Assembly: GCF_003318275.1 (NCBI RefSeq)
Contig: NZ_QOCH01000003.1
Span: 1-64,000, forward strand
Direction: 5' to 3'
Origin: Marinobacter sp. F3R11
GTDB lineage: Bacteria; Pseudomonadota; Gammaproteobacteria; Pseudomonadales; Oleiphilaceae
DNA: 64,000 bases
Both the position numbers and the translations under genes were made by a program. Numbering within the stretch: position 1 is the first letter of the stretch; each line of letters begins with the position of its first letter. Positions 1 through 8,165 of this stretch are shown piece by piece. The notes below the pieces were generated by a model, which searched no databases, was not told the origin of the DNA, and worked only from the letters and a program-made list of their open reading frames with translations.

Positions 1-169
1 AGTGGGAGGCAATGACCACAATATCGGGCTTGAGATTGGGCACGCAATCGTAGAGGCCATCCGTATCAGTAATGGGACCGATCACTTCAAAACCCAGTTC
101 GGTCAGCAGTGCTACCAACTCTTCCGATCGCTTACTACCAGTATCAACTAACAATATACGATAGCTCAT
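1..169 (-). CDS. Response regulator N-terminus, AmiR/NasT (ANTAR) type likely; partial
   Basis: Only the first 56 residues are in the window; the gene runs off the left edge. It begins MSYRILLVDTGSKRSEEL and continues into LGFEVIGPITDTD and PDIVVIASH. This is the beta-alpha-beta pattern of a receiver domain with a weak acidic pocket, as in AmiR/NasT antiterminators. Those proteins end in an RNA-binding ANTAR domain, which cannot be seen here. It lies 35 bp downstream of the amidohydrolase gene on the same strand, so it probably belongs to the nitrile hydratase operon. AmiR-type regulators often control amide, nitrile or nitrate use. The receiver fold is fairly sure; the ANTAR assignment is inference from sequence style and context. 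Confidence 0.6.
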   Translation of the reverse strand, partial: MSYRILLVDTGSKRSEELVALLTELGFEVIGPITDTDGLYDCVPNLKPDIVVIASH

Positions 170-204
170 GGTGCCCCCGGAAGTTTGAAGAACATTGCCT
201 CAGT

Positions 205-939
205 TCAAGGCTGAGATGACATTGGCCCGGAACGCACGTTCGGTTTATCCATTTGACCGGATACCTGACACATCGCCGACAGAAACTTCTCCGAATCGGA
301 GATGGTCGATAGATAGCCACCTTCAACCTTCAATAACTGAATGGCGATATTATGGGTGTTCTGATCTGGCTCGGCACAACAGTCTTCCAGCACCAGCACG
401 TTATAACCCCGGTCAGCAGCCTCCCGGACTGTAGAGTTAACGCAAACTCCCGTGGTTACACCTGTGATGATCAGGTTTTCAATCTTCTTGTTGTTGAGAA
501 TGTGATGCAGGTCAGTGCCATGAAAGGAGCCAGTGCCCGCCTTGTCAATGACGATCTCATCTTCTTCCGGTTGTAGTTCGTCAATGAAATCCCAGCCGAT
601 TTCACCACGAATCAGCAACCGCCCAAGTGGCCCCTGGCTGCCGATCTCGGCGCCGGCCAAGGCTGTTTTCATGCGTTTACAACGGGGCAGATCGGAAAGA
701 TTGGGGCGATGTCCTTCGCGTGTATAGATGACTTCTATGCCAGCCTTCCAGCACGCATCCCGGACCGCAGTGATGCGCGGAATAGTCGCGCGCGCCGGCC
801 CCAAATCACCACCTCTGGTATGCATGTAGCCGGATGGAGCGCAGAAATCTCTCTGCATATCGATAATCATCAATGCGGTTTTTCCCGGCAAAAACGGCCC
901 TTCTATCGGGAAATCATAAGGATCACCTGGGATAGTCAT
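205..939 (-). CDS. Isochorismatase-like cysteine amidohydrolase (biuret/guanylurea hydrolase type)
   Basis: This 244-residue protein has the isochorismatase-like hydrolase fold. The visible catalytic triad is D27 (in LMIIDMQRDF), K133 (in VIDKAGTGSF) and C166 (in GVTTGVCVNST), followed by VREAADRGYNVLVLEDCCA. The family cleaves amide or ureido C-N bonds through a cysteine acyl-enzyme. The GVTT-x-VCVNST surroundings are most like biuret hydrolase and the related guanylurea hydrolase. Its start overlaps the nitrile hydratase activator stop by 4 bp, so the two are translationally coupled. It takes the place usually held by an amidase in nitrile hydratase operons, so it probably hydrolyses the amide made by that enzyme. 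The guanidine operon next door makes guanylurea an attractive substrate, but that is inference. Fold and residues are solid; the substrate is not. Confidence 0.85.
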   Translation of the reverse strand: MTIPGDPYDFPIEGPFLPGKTALMIIDMQRDFCAPSGYMHTRGGDLGPARATIPRITAVRDACWKAGIEVIYTREGHRPNLSDLPRCKRMKTALAGAEIGSQGPLGRLLIRGEIGWDFIDELQPEEDEIVIDKAGTGSFHGTDLHHILNNKKIENLIITGVTTGVCVNSTVREAADRGYNVLVLEDCCAEPDQNTHNIAIQLLKVEGGYLSTISDSEKFLSAMCQVSGQMDKPNVRSGPMSSQP

Positions 940-1307
940 TGGACGGCCTCTGGCTGGACAACATGATGGCCTTTCCGTTGCTGTTCCTGCCGGTGCTCTC
1001 CGGCCTCAACCACCTCGGCTTCCCGTTCACGGAGCTGATCCGGCTGCCACAGATTCCTGGCTTCCAGAAGTCCCTGCAAGGCTTCCAGCCAGCAACTGTA
1101 GTAATCCTCATCGGTGGTGATACAGCCTCCTTTCTCCTGCTCTTTAATACGATCAATCAACGCAGCCTGGAATTGCTGCAGAGTAAAAAGCTGTTTGTTA
1201 CTGGCGGCCAGCGTCATACCGAACAAGCGTGCGGACCAGGGCGTATTAAAACTCAGGTTTTCAAAACCTGTCTGGCGCAAGGCGGTTAAAAGAGTGTCTG
1301 ATTGCAT
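936..1307 (-). CDS. Nitrile hydratase accessory/activator protein (P14K type)
   Basis: This 123-residue protein resembles the small activators of cobalt-type nitrile hydratases. It has FNTPWSARLFGMTLAASNK near residue 18, a helical FTLQQFQAALIDRI segment, and DEDYYSCWLEALQGLLEA near residues 66-83. This is the same architecture as nitrile hydratase beta-subunit N-termini. These activators escort apo-alpha subunit and help insert cobalt and oxidise its cysteines. It follows the alpha gene by 1 bp and overlaps the next gene by 4 bp. The C-terminal ~25 residues are charged and Gln/Glu-rich and look poorly conserved. Family membership rests on these motifs and the invariant gene order beta-alpha-activator. 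Confidence 0.82.
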   Translation of the reverse strand: MQSDTLLTALRQTGFENLSFNTPWSARLFGMTLAASNKQLFTLQQFQAALIDRIKEQEKGGCITTDEDYYSCWLEALQGLLEARNLWQPDQLREREAEVVEAGEHRQEQQRKGHHVVQPEAVQ

Positions 1308-1308
1308 G

Positions 1309-1923
1309 TTAGTTTTCCTGGCCGTTCAGCTCGATGGTGCGGGCAACCCCGATCATGTGATCGCGACTGATAAGATCAATCAGCTCTGATTCGCTTAGGT
1401 GTTCAGTATTGTCAGGGCGTTCTGGCATGACCAGATAGCGGATTTCGGAAACGCTGTCCCAGACCCGGACTTCAATCTCATCAGCTAAAACGACACCGAG
1501 TTCGGAAAGAACCTTACGTGGTTCTCTGACAAGACGTGACCGGTAGGCGCTGGATTTATACCACGCCGGGGGCAGCCCAAGAATTGGCCAGGGATAGCAT
1601 GAGCAAAGGGTGCAGACCACCACGTTGTGTACTGCCGGCGTGTTCTCTACCACATGGAGCAACTCCGTCTCCGGACCGCCTATCCCAAGCTCCTCACAAG
1701 CCGCCAGGCCATCAGCCAACAACCGTTTCTTGAACCCGGGGTCTACCCAGGCACGGGCGATGACACTGGCTCCGGTCCTGGGCCCGACATTTTCTTCGTA
1801 GTGTCTGACCACCTGGTCTACATCATCCGACGACAACACATTGATTTCGTTCAGCAGGCTCTCAATGGCCTCAGTGCGGATGGCCTGCCAGGCCTTTTTC
1901 GGGTGCGCATGGTTGTGACCCAT
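1309..1923 (-). CDS. nthA: Nitrile hydratase alpha subunit, cobalt type
   Basis: This 204-residue metal-binding subunit hydrates nitriles to amides in the cytoplasm together with beta. The metal claw is visible as VCTLCSCYPWP, with C104, C107, S108 and C109. Thr in the second position and Tyr after the claw are the cobalt-enzyme signature; iron enzymes have CSLCSC followed by Thr. In the family two of these cysteines are oxidised to sulfinic and sulfenic acid. Length and the downstream GLPPAWYKS segment are typical. The N-terminus carries HNHAHPKK, a small His-rich tail that is common and of unknown use. It starts 2 bp after beta stops and ends 1 bp before the activator. The family call is very secure; substrate range cannot be read from sequence. 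Confidence 0.97.
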   Translation of the reverse strand: MGHNHAHPKKAWQAIRTEAIESLLNEINVLSSDDVDQVVRHYEENVGPRTGASVIARAWVDPGFKKRLLADGLAACEELGIGGPETELLHVVENTPAVHNVVVCTLCSCYPWPILGLPPAWYKSSAYRSRLVREPRKVLSELGVVLADEIEVRVWDSVSEIRYLVMPERPDNTEHLSESELIDLISRDHMIGVARTIELNGQEN

Positions 1924-1925
1924 CT

Positions 1926-2618
1926 CTAATCCTCCTGCATCAATTCCAAGTGATTTTCACTTAGATCGATATAAACGTAAGAATTGGGCTCGGCATATTC
2001 CTCACCCCAGAGCGTTTGTGCATCAAAGCGCACCGTATATACAGCCTGCAGATTCTCACCACGATAATGAGCACGGGTATCCGGAAAGACCCAGGCCTGG
2101 TCATTTACCCGGAAAACTTCACCAGCCTTGCCCCGGGTATAGTTGGTAACTCGTGTGTGACCCGGCGGATGGATATTTCTCACCCGCACCCATTGCCCTT
2201 CAGAAAATTCAGGTTCTACGACCTCGTTCTTTCGCCATGCGCCCCAAGGCACCTTATCGCCCTCCGCCAGGGGCCAGTTGCGCCCAGCAGGCTGAAGCGG
2301 TGTGAACTTGCGCCTATCGGCTGCAATTTCTTCAGTGCGACGGTCCACCTCTTCCCTGTTCAATATGTTCCGGCGTTCGAGTATCCGCTCCATGGCAAAC
2401 ATCCAGCGGCCATAGTAGGTATGAGAGATATAGTCTTCTGGCGCCATCAATTCTATTTCGTGGCGGTGTTCATCGAGATTCCAGATGCCCAGGCTGTCGA
2501 TAACCTGAGTCATACAAAAGATTCGACTCCCCCAGCGACTGGTGAAAACTGGCTCATCGGGATCCACGGCCACCGGTCCAAAGCCGTGGAGCCCCCCCAT
2601 GTCGTGAATACCATTCAT
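1926..2618 (-). CDS. nthB: Nitrile hydratase beta subunit
   Basis: This 230-residue subunit opens with the family hallmark MNGIHDMGGLHGFGPV. It contains DEHRHEIELMAPEDYISHTYYGRWMFAMERIL (about residues 52-83; Arg in HRHEIE) and, in the C-terminal SH3-like barrel, PPGHTRVTNYTRGKAGEV. The arginines in HRHEIE and GHTR correspond to those that hydrogen-bond the oxidised claw cysteines of alpha. The protein is full length. It sits 10 bp after the ABC ATPase and 2 bp before alpha, so transporter and enzyme are one transcription unit. Gene order beta-alpha-activator is that of cobalt enzymes. Confidence 0.96.
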   Translation of the reverse strand: MNGIHDMGGLHGFGPVAVDPDEPVFTSRWGSRIFCMTQVIDSLGIWNLDEHRHEIELMAPEDYISHTYYGRWMFAMERILERRNILNREEVDRRTEEIAADRRKFTPLQPAGRNWPLAEGDKVPWGAWRKNEVVEPEFSEGQWVRVRNIHPPGHTRVTNYTRGKAGEVFRVNDQAWVFPDTRAHYRGENLQAVYTVRFDAQTLWGEEYAEPNSYVYIDLSENHLELMQED

Positions 2619-2628
2619 AAAATGCCCC

Positions 2629-3399
2629 CTAGAAGATCACTTCCTCAATTTCTTTCTGCAGGTTGAGATATTCTTTCGAATAGCGATCCCGCATTTCCGG
2701 ACCTCTCGCATCAGCATCAACAAGAACTCCGGCCGGATTTCCACCGAGCACCAGGACACGATCTCCCACGGTGATGGCCTCTTCAACATCATGAGTAACC
2801 ATAACCATAGATATGTCGGTTTCATCCTGCAGCTTGTGAATCAGGGAATGCATCCGTCGCTTAAGGCTAATATCCAGGGCACTGAATGGTTCATCCAGCA
2901 ACAACACCTGCGGGCGCGTTATCAGAGCACGGGCGATAGCTGTGCGTTGGCGCATGCCTCCTGACAACTGATGAGGATATGCCCGAGCGGCGTCCGCAAG
3001 CCCAACGTTACTCAACATATCAGCGACAGATTTATTGAGATCCTTGGGTGCGTTTTTGCGAAACCGGAGACCAAAACCAACATTCCCTTTTACGGTCAGC
3101 CAGGGATAAAGGTTATTTTCCTGGAAGATCATAACGATGTCGGTTGTCGGACCTGTCAGGAATTGCTTCTTGTAAAGCACACCTCCGGTGTCCTCCGGGA
3201 GAACAAAGCCTCCCAGCGTTCTCAGTAACGTACTTTTGCCGCAACCAGATGCGCCCAGAATCGTTGTTATCTCGTTCGCACGTATATCCAGATTCAGCCC
3301 CTGCAAAGGGCTGGGCACAGGGCCGGACTGCCCGGGGAAATTCACGGTCAGGTTATCGAGTCTGAATACGGACTCATGGCTCTCGGATACTACCTCCAT
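2629..3399 (-). CDS. ABC transporter ATPase, NitT/TauT (SsuB-like) family
   Basis: This 256-residue ATPase powers the importer formed with the next two genes upstream. Walker A is GASGCGKSTLL, the Q-loop is IFQENNLYPWLTV, the signature is LSGGMRQRTAIARAL, Walker B is VLLLDEPFSALD, and the switch histidine is in VMVTHDVEEA. I chose ATG 3399 over the upstream in-frame GTG at 3411. It overlaps the permease stop as TGATG and has a GGAGG a few bases upstream, which is typical translational coupling. The same operon encodes nitrile hydratase, so the cargo is probably a nitrile or amide nitrogen source. Confidence 0.92.
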   Translation of the reverse strand: MEVVSESHESVFRLDNLTVNFPGQSGPVPSPLQGLNLDIRANEITTILGASGCGKSTLLRTLGGFVLPEDTGGVLYKKQFLTGPTTDIVMIFQENNLYPWLTVKGNVGFGLRFRKNAPKDLNKSVADMLSNVGLADAARAYPHQLSGGMRQRTAIARALITRPQVLLLDEPFSALDISLKRRMHSLIHKLQDETDISMVMVTHDVEEAITVGDRVLVLGGNPAGVLVDADARGPEMRDRYSKEYLNLQKEIEEVIF

Positions 3400-4187
3400 C
3401 ACACCCTCCACCAGAGAACCCGGTTTCCAATCAGCGCGAGGCTTCGATCGACAATAAAACCGGAGACGCCAATAACAAGCATTCCAAACATGATCAGTTC
3501 ATTATTGAAGAGGTTTCGCCCCATCATGATGATCGCGCCAAGCCCATCTCGAAGCCCAACCATTTCCGCTACCAATACGGCCATCCAGGCCGCTATGAAG
3601 TTTGTTCGAAGCAGGGTAAAAACGCCCGGGAGAATCGCCGGCATTACCACGAACAACCATTGCTGCCAACGACTGGCACCCAAGTTACCCGCAACAGTTC
3701 CATACTCTGCAGGCACTCGCCTGATCTCTGCGAGCGTGCCTATGGTCAGAATGAAGTAGACCCCCATAAAGACAATGAAGATCGCAGTGGCGTTGTTAAT
3801 ACCGAACACTACGATGGCAGTAGGTATCCAGGCGATAGGCGCAATAGGTGCCAGCAGATAAAGAAAAGGACTGATACACCACGTAGTAAAACGGGACAGG
3901 CTGATAGCTGCTCCGGTAATAATTGCGGCCACAAAGGCCAGAAGCATGCCACCAAACACCCGGACGAATGTGGCCGTTAAGGACTCCCATAATGTGGCAG
4001 ACTGTGACCCCAGCCCTATCCGGAAATCACTCTCTATCACCATAGCCATAAACTGGCTGGGAGGCGGCAACACTGTAGTCACTGGTAACTCAGCTACGCC
4101 TGCAATTTCCCAGGCAGCAATGACACAGGCCACAGAAATACCACCCACCACCCATGGGGCTGCCTTGTCCCATGCTGCAGTAGACAT
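3399..4187 (-). CDS. ABC transporter permease, NitT/TauT (SsuC-like) family
   Basis: This 262-residue inner-membrane protein has about six hydrophobic segments, the first at residues 13-30 (VVGGISVACVIAAWEIA). The cytoplasmic EAA loop that contacts the ATPase is NLGASRWQQWLFVVMPAILPGV, around residues 180-200. Length and loop fit the taurine/nitrate permease group. Its ATG overlaps the binding-protein stop (TAATG) and its stop overlaps the ATPase start, so all three importer genes are coupled. The substrate is unknown; operon context suggests a small nitrile or cyano compound. Confidence 0.9.
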   Translation of the reverse strand: MSTAAWDKAAPWVVGGISVACVIAAWEIAGVAELPVTTVLPPPSQFMAMVIESDFRIGLGSQSATLWESLTATFVRVFGGMLLAFVAAIITGAAISLSRFTTWCISPFLYLLAPIAPIAWIPTAIVVFGINNATAIFIVFMGVYFILTIGTLAEIRRVPAEYGTVAGNLGASRWQQWLFVVMPAILPGVFTLLRTNFIAAWMAVLVAEMVGLRDGLGAIIMMGRNLFNNELIMFGMLVIGVSGFIVDRSLALIGNRVLWWRV

Positions 4188-5179
4188 TATTCCTGCTCCA
4201 GCGCTTTGATCATGGCTGTGCGGAATATACTGTCAGCAGTTGTTCCCGGCTTTATATAGCCCAGCCCTTCAAGATCATCCAACACTCGCTGCACAGACTC
4301 GATATCCGGATCAAAGCTGATGGGCGCAGGTGCGGTGTTGAATGCCTGTTCAAGTGCCCCCTCTGAAACACGGAAGTAGTTTCCATCCTCCAGATAACTC
4401 AGAGCCGTCGGCAGATCATTGTTGATGATATCAGCAGCACAACGAAGGCCTCTCAGGTAGCCTTCGACCAATTCTGGCCGCTCCTGAAGAGTGCTTTCCA
4501 GAACACTGACGACCGTGTTAGGAGCCTTGGTGGCCCAGGCTTCGGCATTATTGGTAATAACAGTGGCGCCGCGACTGGCAACCATGTCTGAGGTGTAGGG
4601 CTTGATATGGCTGAGGATGTCCGTGTTGCCGCTACGGAACGACTCCACCATAGCCAGGAGATCATCAAAATATACAAACTCGACCGCATCGGTATCCAAG
4701 CCCATACGCTCCAGTTCAGCGACCAGAATCAGCTCCAGTGTGTCACCCTGCAACACGGCCGCCCGCAGGCGCGGACCATTAGCCTCGATATGATCGCGAA
4801 GGTCTTCCATGGAATTCAGCCCCAGATCACCATCTGCAACTACCTCCATAACACCCCAGCCACCGGCTGCGCTGACAACCCGGATGGGCACACCGCTATT
4901 GGCTGCAAAGAACGCCAGAGTGAAAGGGTTGGTACTGAAATCAATCGCACCGCCAGCAAGGGCAGCACTATTATCACCAGGGTTGGCAAAAAAACGAGTG
5001 TCTACCTCCAGGCCGTACTTGGCAAAACAGCCAGATTCTTTCGCTACAAACAGTGGTGCCATATCGAGAGCAATCAGGTGGCCAGCTGTAACACGAGTGA
5101 GGTTTTCAGCGGCCGCTGTCTGAGCACCACCAAGTGTGATAATGCATGAGACTGCGAGCGAAGTGATGGAGCGTTTCAT
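4187..5179 (-). CDS. ABC transporter substrate-binding protein, NitT/TauT family
   Basis: This 330-residue periplasmic protein has a Sec signal peptide (MKRSITSLAVSC, cleavage near AAA-EN, residues 24-25). The mature start TRVTAGHLIALDMAPLFVAKESGCFAKYGLEVDTRFF is the characteristic NitT/TauT/ThiY opening. It then has GGAIDFSTNPFTLAFFAANSG and VFYFDD-like ligand-lobe segments. It is the first gene after the LysR regulator, with a 159-bp gap that should hold the operon promoter. It delivers the imported compound to the permease. The ligand cannot be named from sequence. Confidence 0.9.
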   Translation of the reverse strand: MKRSITSLAVSCIITLGGAQTAAAENLTRVTAGHLIALDMAPLFVAKESGCFAKYGLEVDTRFFANPGDNSAALAGGAIDFSTNPFTLAFFAANSGVPIRVVSAAGGWGVMEVVADGDLGLNSMEDLRDHIEANGPRLRAAVLQGDTLELILVAELERMGLDTDAVEFVYFDDLLAMVESFRSGNTDILSHIKPYTSDMVASRGATVITNNAEAWATKAPNTVVSVLESTLQERPELVEGYLRGLRCAADIINNDLPTALSYLEDGNYFRVSEGALEQAFNTAPAPISFDPDIESVQRVLDDLEGLGYIKPGTTADSIFRTAMIKALEQE

Positions 5180-5338
5180 GGCGAATCCTTTTTCAGGGTC
5201 AGTGTCGGGGTGAACGAAGATGTCACTGTTTCGTCCATGACAACGATCCTAGGTATAAGCGAGGAACGCTAAAATAGCCGTGTTTCCATGTTTACTACGG
5301 TTTTTCTGAAGCAAACCAGGGTTTCGCACCGAAACAGC

Positions 5339-6265
5339 TCATCTTGCAACATGACGGGGCGACCCGTGCTCTTTCTCGAGGCATCGAATGAAATTGGTGA
5401 GAACGGAGGATCGATGTGACTCATCCCTCCGCGTGACCAGGGAAACCTGTGAATATCGAATAAATTTCTCAGGGAGAAGCCCCGCCAGGTCACCGGAAGC
5501 TATCCAACGTTGCGCATAGTGGTAGGGCAGAAAACCAATGAAGGGACCATTCAGAATCATAAAGGCGGCTGACTCCACATTGGTTACCGCAGCAATCACA
5601 CTGTTATCATCATCTTCAATAAATGGAAATTCCTGTTTCTGCATAAAATTACGCACAACCTTGGGAGCCGAAGGAATTTCCCGGGCCAGCTCACGAGGAT
5701 CTTTCAGGTTTGCAAGTGCATGGCTGCCGGCACATACCAATACATCCCGCTCCTGATAAAGAGGACGATAGTGCAGATTCGGCGTCGAGTGGTAAAAAAT
5801 ACCAATGCCCATGTCCAGATTCTGCTCCAACAACTCTCGTTCAATGTCTTGGGGCGAAAGTACTTGAATGGACAGTTCAATGGCACTGTCTGGCTGGGAA
5901 AAAAGTTCCCCAAGTGCTTTGTGAAGCGGGCAGTTTTTATCAGTAACCAGATTATCAATAATGCCTATTCGCATATTTTCAACGGTACTCCTGCGGAGCC
6001 CTTCAGCACTGGCCTCAAGTGCATAAACAGCTCCGAAGAATGCCAGCACATGCTGATGAAAAGCCTCACCTTTAGTGGTTAACCGGAATCCGCTCCGGCC
6101 CCGCTCACATAACACAAAACCAATCCTTGCTTCTAACTGGCTCATGTGAGAACTGATCGTGGAAGGGCTCACATTGAGCACTGTCTGGGCACTGGTAAAC
6201 CCGCCAGTTTCAACAACCGCGTGGAAAACTCGCAACAGCTTCAGGTCGATATCAGACAGATTCAT
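5339..6265 (-). CDS. LysR-family transcriptional regulator
   Basis: This 308-residue regulator has an N-terminal winged HTH (DLKLLRVFHAVVETGGFTSAQTVLNVSPSTISSHMSQLEARIG, residues 7-49) and a C-terminal periplasmic-binding-like effector domain from about residue 90. It lies directly upstream of the ABC/nitrile hydratase operon on the same strand and is the obvious candidate regulator. LysR proteins usually activate in response to a pathway compound. It is divergent from the guanidine operon, with a 516-bp gap between start codons, so it could also bind there. The gene is complete and has no unusual feature. Confidence 0.93.
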   Translation of the reverse strand: MNLSDIDLKLLRVFHAVVETGGFTSAQTVLNVSPSTISSHMSQLEARIGFVLCERGRSGFRLTTKGEAFHQHVLAFFGAVYALEASAEGLRRSTVENMRIGIIDNLVTDKNCPLHKALGELFSQPDSAIELSIQVLSPQDIERELLEQNLDMGIGIFYHSTPNLHYRPLYQERDVLVCAGSHALANLKDPRELAREIPSAPKVVRNFMQKQEFPFIEDDDNSVIAAVTNVESAAFMILNGPFIGFLPYHYAQRWIASGDLAGLLPEKFIRYSQVSLVTRRDESHRSSVLTNFIRCLEKEHGSPRHVAR

Positions 6266-6450
6266 GGCGGGTTACTTGTAGTTATTAAGTTACGACACTC
6301 CCGTGCCTGCTTTTACTACCTAACATTTCGACAGTTAACTCATATTATTTTAGACCAGAAGGACGACCAAAGCTCTAAACCCATACCGACCTTAACGTGC
6401 CGGCAAGGAATCGAATCCCGATGCATTTCATGCACCAGTTCCGGACAGAC
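6266..6450. other. Intergenic stretch between LysR gene and guanidine-operon control region
   Basis: No gene is supported here. Together with the elements listed next it forms the 516-bp divergent gap. It contains a near-palindrome TGCATTTCATGCA at about 6422-6434 and an NtrC-like half-site GCACC at 6432-6436. The LysR promoter must lie near 6266-6360, but no convincing -10/-35 pair stands out. Confidence 0.5.
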
Positions 6451-6465
6451 GCACCACGTTGGCGC
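6451..6465. promoter_or_regulatory. NtrC-like enhancer site upstream of sigma-54 promoter 1
   Basis: GCACCACGTTGGCGC differs by one base from the dyad GCACC-N5-GGTGC bound by NtrC. Its centre lies about 110 bp upstream of the start point predicted for the -24/-12 element at 6543-6557, the usual enhancer distance. A GCACC half-site lies 19 bp further upstream. This is a pattern match supported by position; binding is not shown. Confidence 0.5.
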
Positions 6466-6542
6466 CCAGAAGGCTCCTGGAGTACTACTCCGGCCACTCC
6501 GAAACCCAACATAATCTATACTTTTCATGCATATAAAATTAC

Positions 6543-6557
6543 TGGCGCCAAACTTGC
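6543..6557 (+). promoter_or_regulatory. Sigma-54 (-24/-12) promoter for guanidine operon 1
   Basis: TGGCGCCAAACTTGC, preceded by C and followed by TT, matches the RpoN consensus YTGGCRC-N5-TTGCW. The invariant GG and GC are exactly 10 bases apart. Transcription should begin near 6569, about 60 bases before the riboswitch aptamer. RpoN with NtrC would make the guanidine operon respond to nitrogen limitation. Confidence 0.7.
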
Positions 6558-6628
6558 TTGAATTAAAGTGCGCAGCGAGAGGCGGATGTCAAGCACCACT
6601 TATCAACGCGAAACAATCTGACAAAGAG

Positions 6629-6727
6629 GTCAACTAGGGTTCCGATCTGCTGTTAACAGCACAGATGACTGGTCCGAGAGTTGACGGCCTTTTCCAAGGC
6701 TACACGGCGGGACAAAAGCCCGGGAGA
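6629..6727 (+). promoter_or_regulatory. Guanidine-I (ykkC) riboswitch, copy 1
   Basis: The conserved core is present in order: CTAGGGTTCCG (6634-6644), a variable hairpin, GGTCCGAGAG (6671-6680), then ACACGGCGGGACAAAAGCC and CGGGAGA (6703-6727). Outer stem P1 is GTCAAC (6629-6634) with GTTGAC (6680-6685). The P1a hairpin is ATCTGCTG/CAGCACAGAT. These are the signature sequences of the guanidine-I class, which turns genes on when guanidine binds. It sits 54 bp upstream of the carboxyguanidine deiminase genes, exactly where the class is expected. Confidence 0.95.
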
Positions 6728-6761
6728 ATCGTTCAGTGACTGACGTCTCTCGTGTTTTTTT
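6721..6761 (+). terminator. Riboswitch-controlled intrinsic terminator
   Basis: CGGGAGA (6721-6727), the last conserved strand of the aptamer, can instead pair with TCTCTCG (6746-6752). An inner TCAG/CTGA stem and a downstream run of seven T (6755-6761) complete the structure. Guanidine-bound aptamer would hold CGGGAGA and prevent this hairpin. That is the expected ON-switch by antitermination. Confidence 0.85.
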
Positions 6762-6781
6762 GACCACCAAGCCAGGAGAAA

Positions 6782-7513
6782 ATGGCCATGCTCGAAACAG
6801 CAGCCCCTCTCTACGAAGATCTGATTCCCGGCGGATCCCATTGGTCCTTTGTCATGCGCAAAGGCCATGTTCTGCGACTCATCGATGAAACCGGACACGC
6901 CAATGTCGGCATGCTGATGTACAACCCCGAGAACCCTCTCGAGCGTTACAACATGCCGGACACCCTGAAAAACCAGCACACCTTCAAGCTCACCAAAGGT
7001 CATGTATTGCTGTCCGACATGGGCCGGGTCTTCGCCTCCATCATCCGTGACGATCTGGGCTGGCATGACACCGTCAGCGGCACCTGCAACGCCAGTCTGG
7101 TAGAAGAGCGCTGGGGCCATAAGACCTATCAGCACGCCCATAACCACTACCACCGCAACGGCCTGACCAGTTTCCTTAATGAACTGGCCAAGTATGGCCT
7201 GGGCAAGAAAGATCTGACCGCCAACCTGAACTGGTTCAGCTGTGTGAAGACCGACGACAACGGCAACATGAGCTACGTGAGTGATCACTCACACGCTGGC
7301 GCCACCGTCGACCTGCGTTTTGAGATGGACACCATTGTGGTGTTGCATACCTGCCCGCACCCATTGGACCCTGCACCCGACTACCCCAGCCATCCTTTGC
7401 GATATCAGTTCTTCAAGGCGGCACCAGTTACTGATGCCGACCTCTGCAAGACCTCGTCGCCGGAAGCCACCCGTGCTTTCGCCAATACCGCTCTGTACCA
7501 CTTGATGCAGTAA
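6782..7513 (+). CDS. DUF1989 protein, carboxyguanidine deiminase subunit (urea-amidolyase-associated protein 1)
   Basis: This 243-residue protein is one of two DUF1989 paralogues side by side. Members were long annotated as urea carboxylase-associated proteins. Published work shows the pair forms carboxyguanidine deiminase (CgdAB), which turns carboxyguanidine into allophanate and ammonia. Visible features are [40 protein letters not shown], the Cys-containing [19 protein letters not shown], and [18 protein letters not shown]. The ATG follows AGGAGAA and the riboswitch terminator. It is the first gene of the operon. Which subunit it is (CgdA or CgdB) I cannot say, so I give no symbol. Confidence 0.9.
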   Translation: MAMLETAAPLYEDLIPGGSHWSFVMRKGHVLRLIDETGHANVGMLMYNPENPLERYNMPDTLKNQHTFKLTKGHVLLSDMGRVFASIIRDDLGWHDTVSGTCNASLVEERWGHKTYQHAHNHYHRNGLTSFLNELAKYGLGKKDLTANLNWFSCVKTDDNGNMSYVSDHSHAGATVDLRFEMDTIVVLHTCPHPLDPAPDYPSHPLRYQFFKAAPVTDADLCKTSSPEATRAFANTALYHLMQ

Positions 7514-7517
7514 AAGG

Positions 7518-8165
7518 ATGCCGGACATGATCAAAGAAAGCTCCCTGAACCCCGAAAACGCTGCCTTCCGTGAAACCGTACCGGCTGGCGAATACTTCCT
7601 GAAAGTCGTGAAGGCAGGAGAAACCTTGCGGATCCTCGACCTGGAGGGCAACCAGGCCGCCGACACGCTTTTCTACAACGCCAGCAATCCCACCGAACGC
7701 TACAGCGCAGCTGACACCATGCGTGCGCAGGGTAACGTCTACCTCACCGCCGGCTCGAAACTGATGTCGTCGGAAAATAACGTGATGCTGGAAATTACCG
7801 CCGATACCTGTGGTCGCCACGACACCCTCGGCGGAGCCTGCTCAGCAGAGAGCAACACCACCCGTTATACGCTGGAGAAAAAATGCATGCACAGCTGTCG
7901 TGACAGCTGGCTGGCAGCAGTTACAGAGCATGACGAACTGGGGCTGAGCAAACGCGACCTCACCCACAACATCAATTTCTTCATGAACGTGCCGGTAACC
8001 GCTGAGGGCGGCCTGACCTTCGCCGATGGCATTTCAGACGCGGGAAAGTACGTTGAGCTGGAAGCGAAAATGGACGTGCTGGTGATGATCTCCAACTGCC
8101 CTCAACTCAACAACCCCTGCAATGCCTACAACCCAACCCCCATTGAGGTGTTGGTATGGAGCTGA
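7518..8165 (+). CDS. DUF1989 protein, carboxyguanidine deiminase subunit (urea-amidolyase-associated protein 2)
   Basis: This 215-residue protein is homologous to the preceding gene. Shared segments are [25 protein letters not shown], a Cys-containing [18 protein letters not shown], and [25 protein letters not shown]. The family makes a heteromer with the first subunit and acts on carboxyguanidine in the cytoplasm. It starts 4 bp after its partner stops and overlaps the carboxylase start by 10 bp. Tight coupling of all three genes fits a channelled pathway, because carboxyguanidine is unstable. Confidence 0.9.
   Translation: MPDMIKESSLNPENAAFRETVPAGEYFLKVVKAGETLRILDLEGNQAADTLFYNASNPTERYSAADTMRAQGNVYLTAGSKLMSSENNVMLEITADTCGRHDTLGGACSAESNTTRYTLEKKCMHSCRDSWLAAVTEHDELGLSKRDLTHNINFFMNVPVTAEGGLTFADGISDAGKYVELEAKMDVLVMISNCPQLNNPCNAYNPTPIEVLVWS

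Noticed and set aside
6400..6512. tRNA-like segment with GTGCCGG/CCGGCCAC ends and a GATTCGATTCC-like T loop on the minus strand
   Set aside because: The T stem does not pair, the putative anticodon loop lacks the conserved U33, and the region is better explained as NtrC-type upstream control sequence.
6653..7288. Minus-strand open frame of 211 codons over the riboswitch and first DUF1989 gene
   Set aside because: It covers a conserved riboswitch terminator and a conserved gene on the plus strand; no family features.
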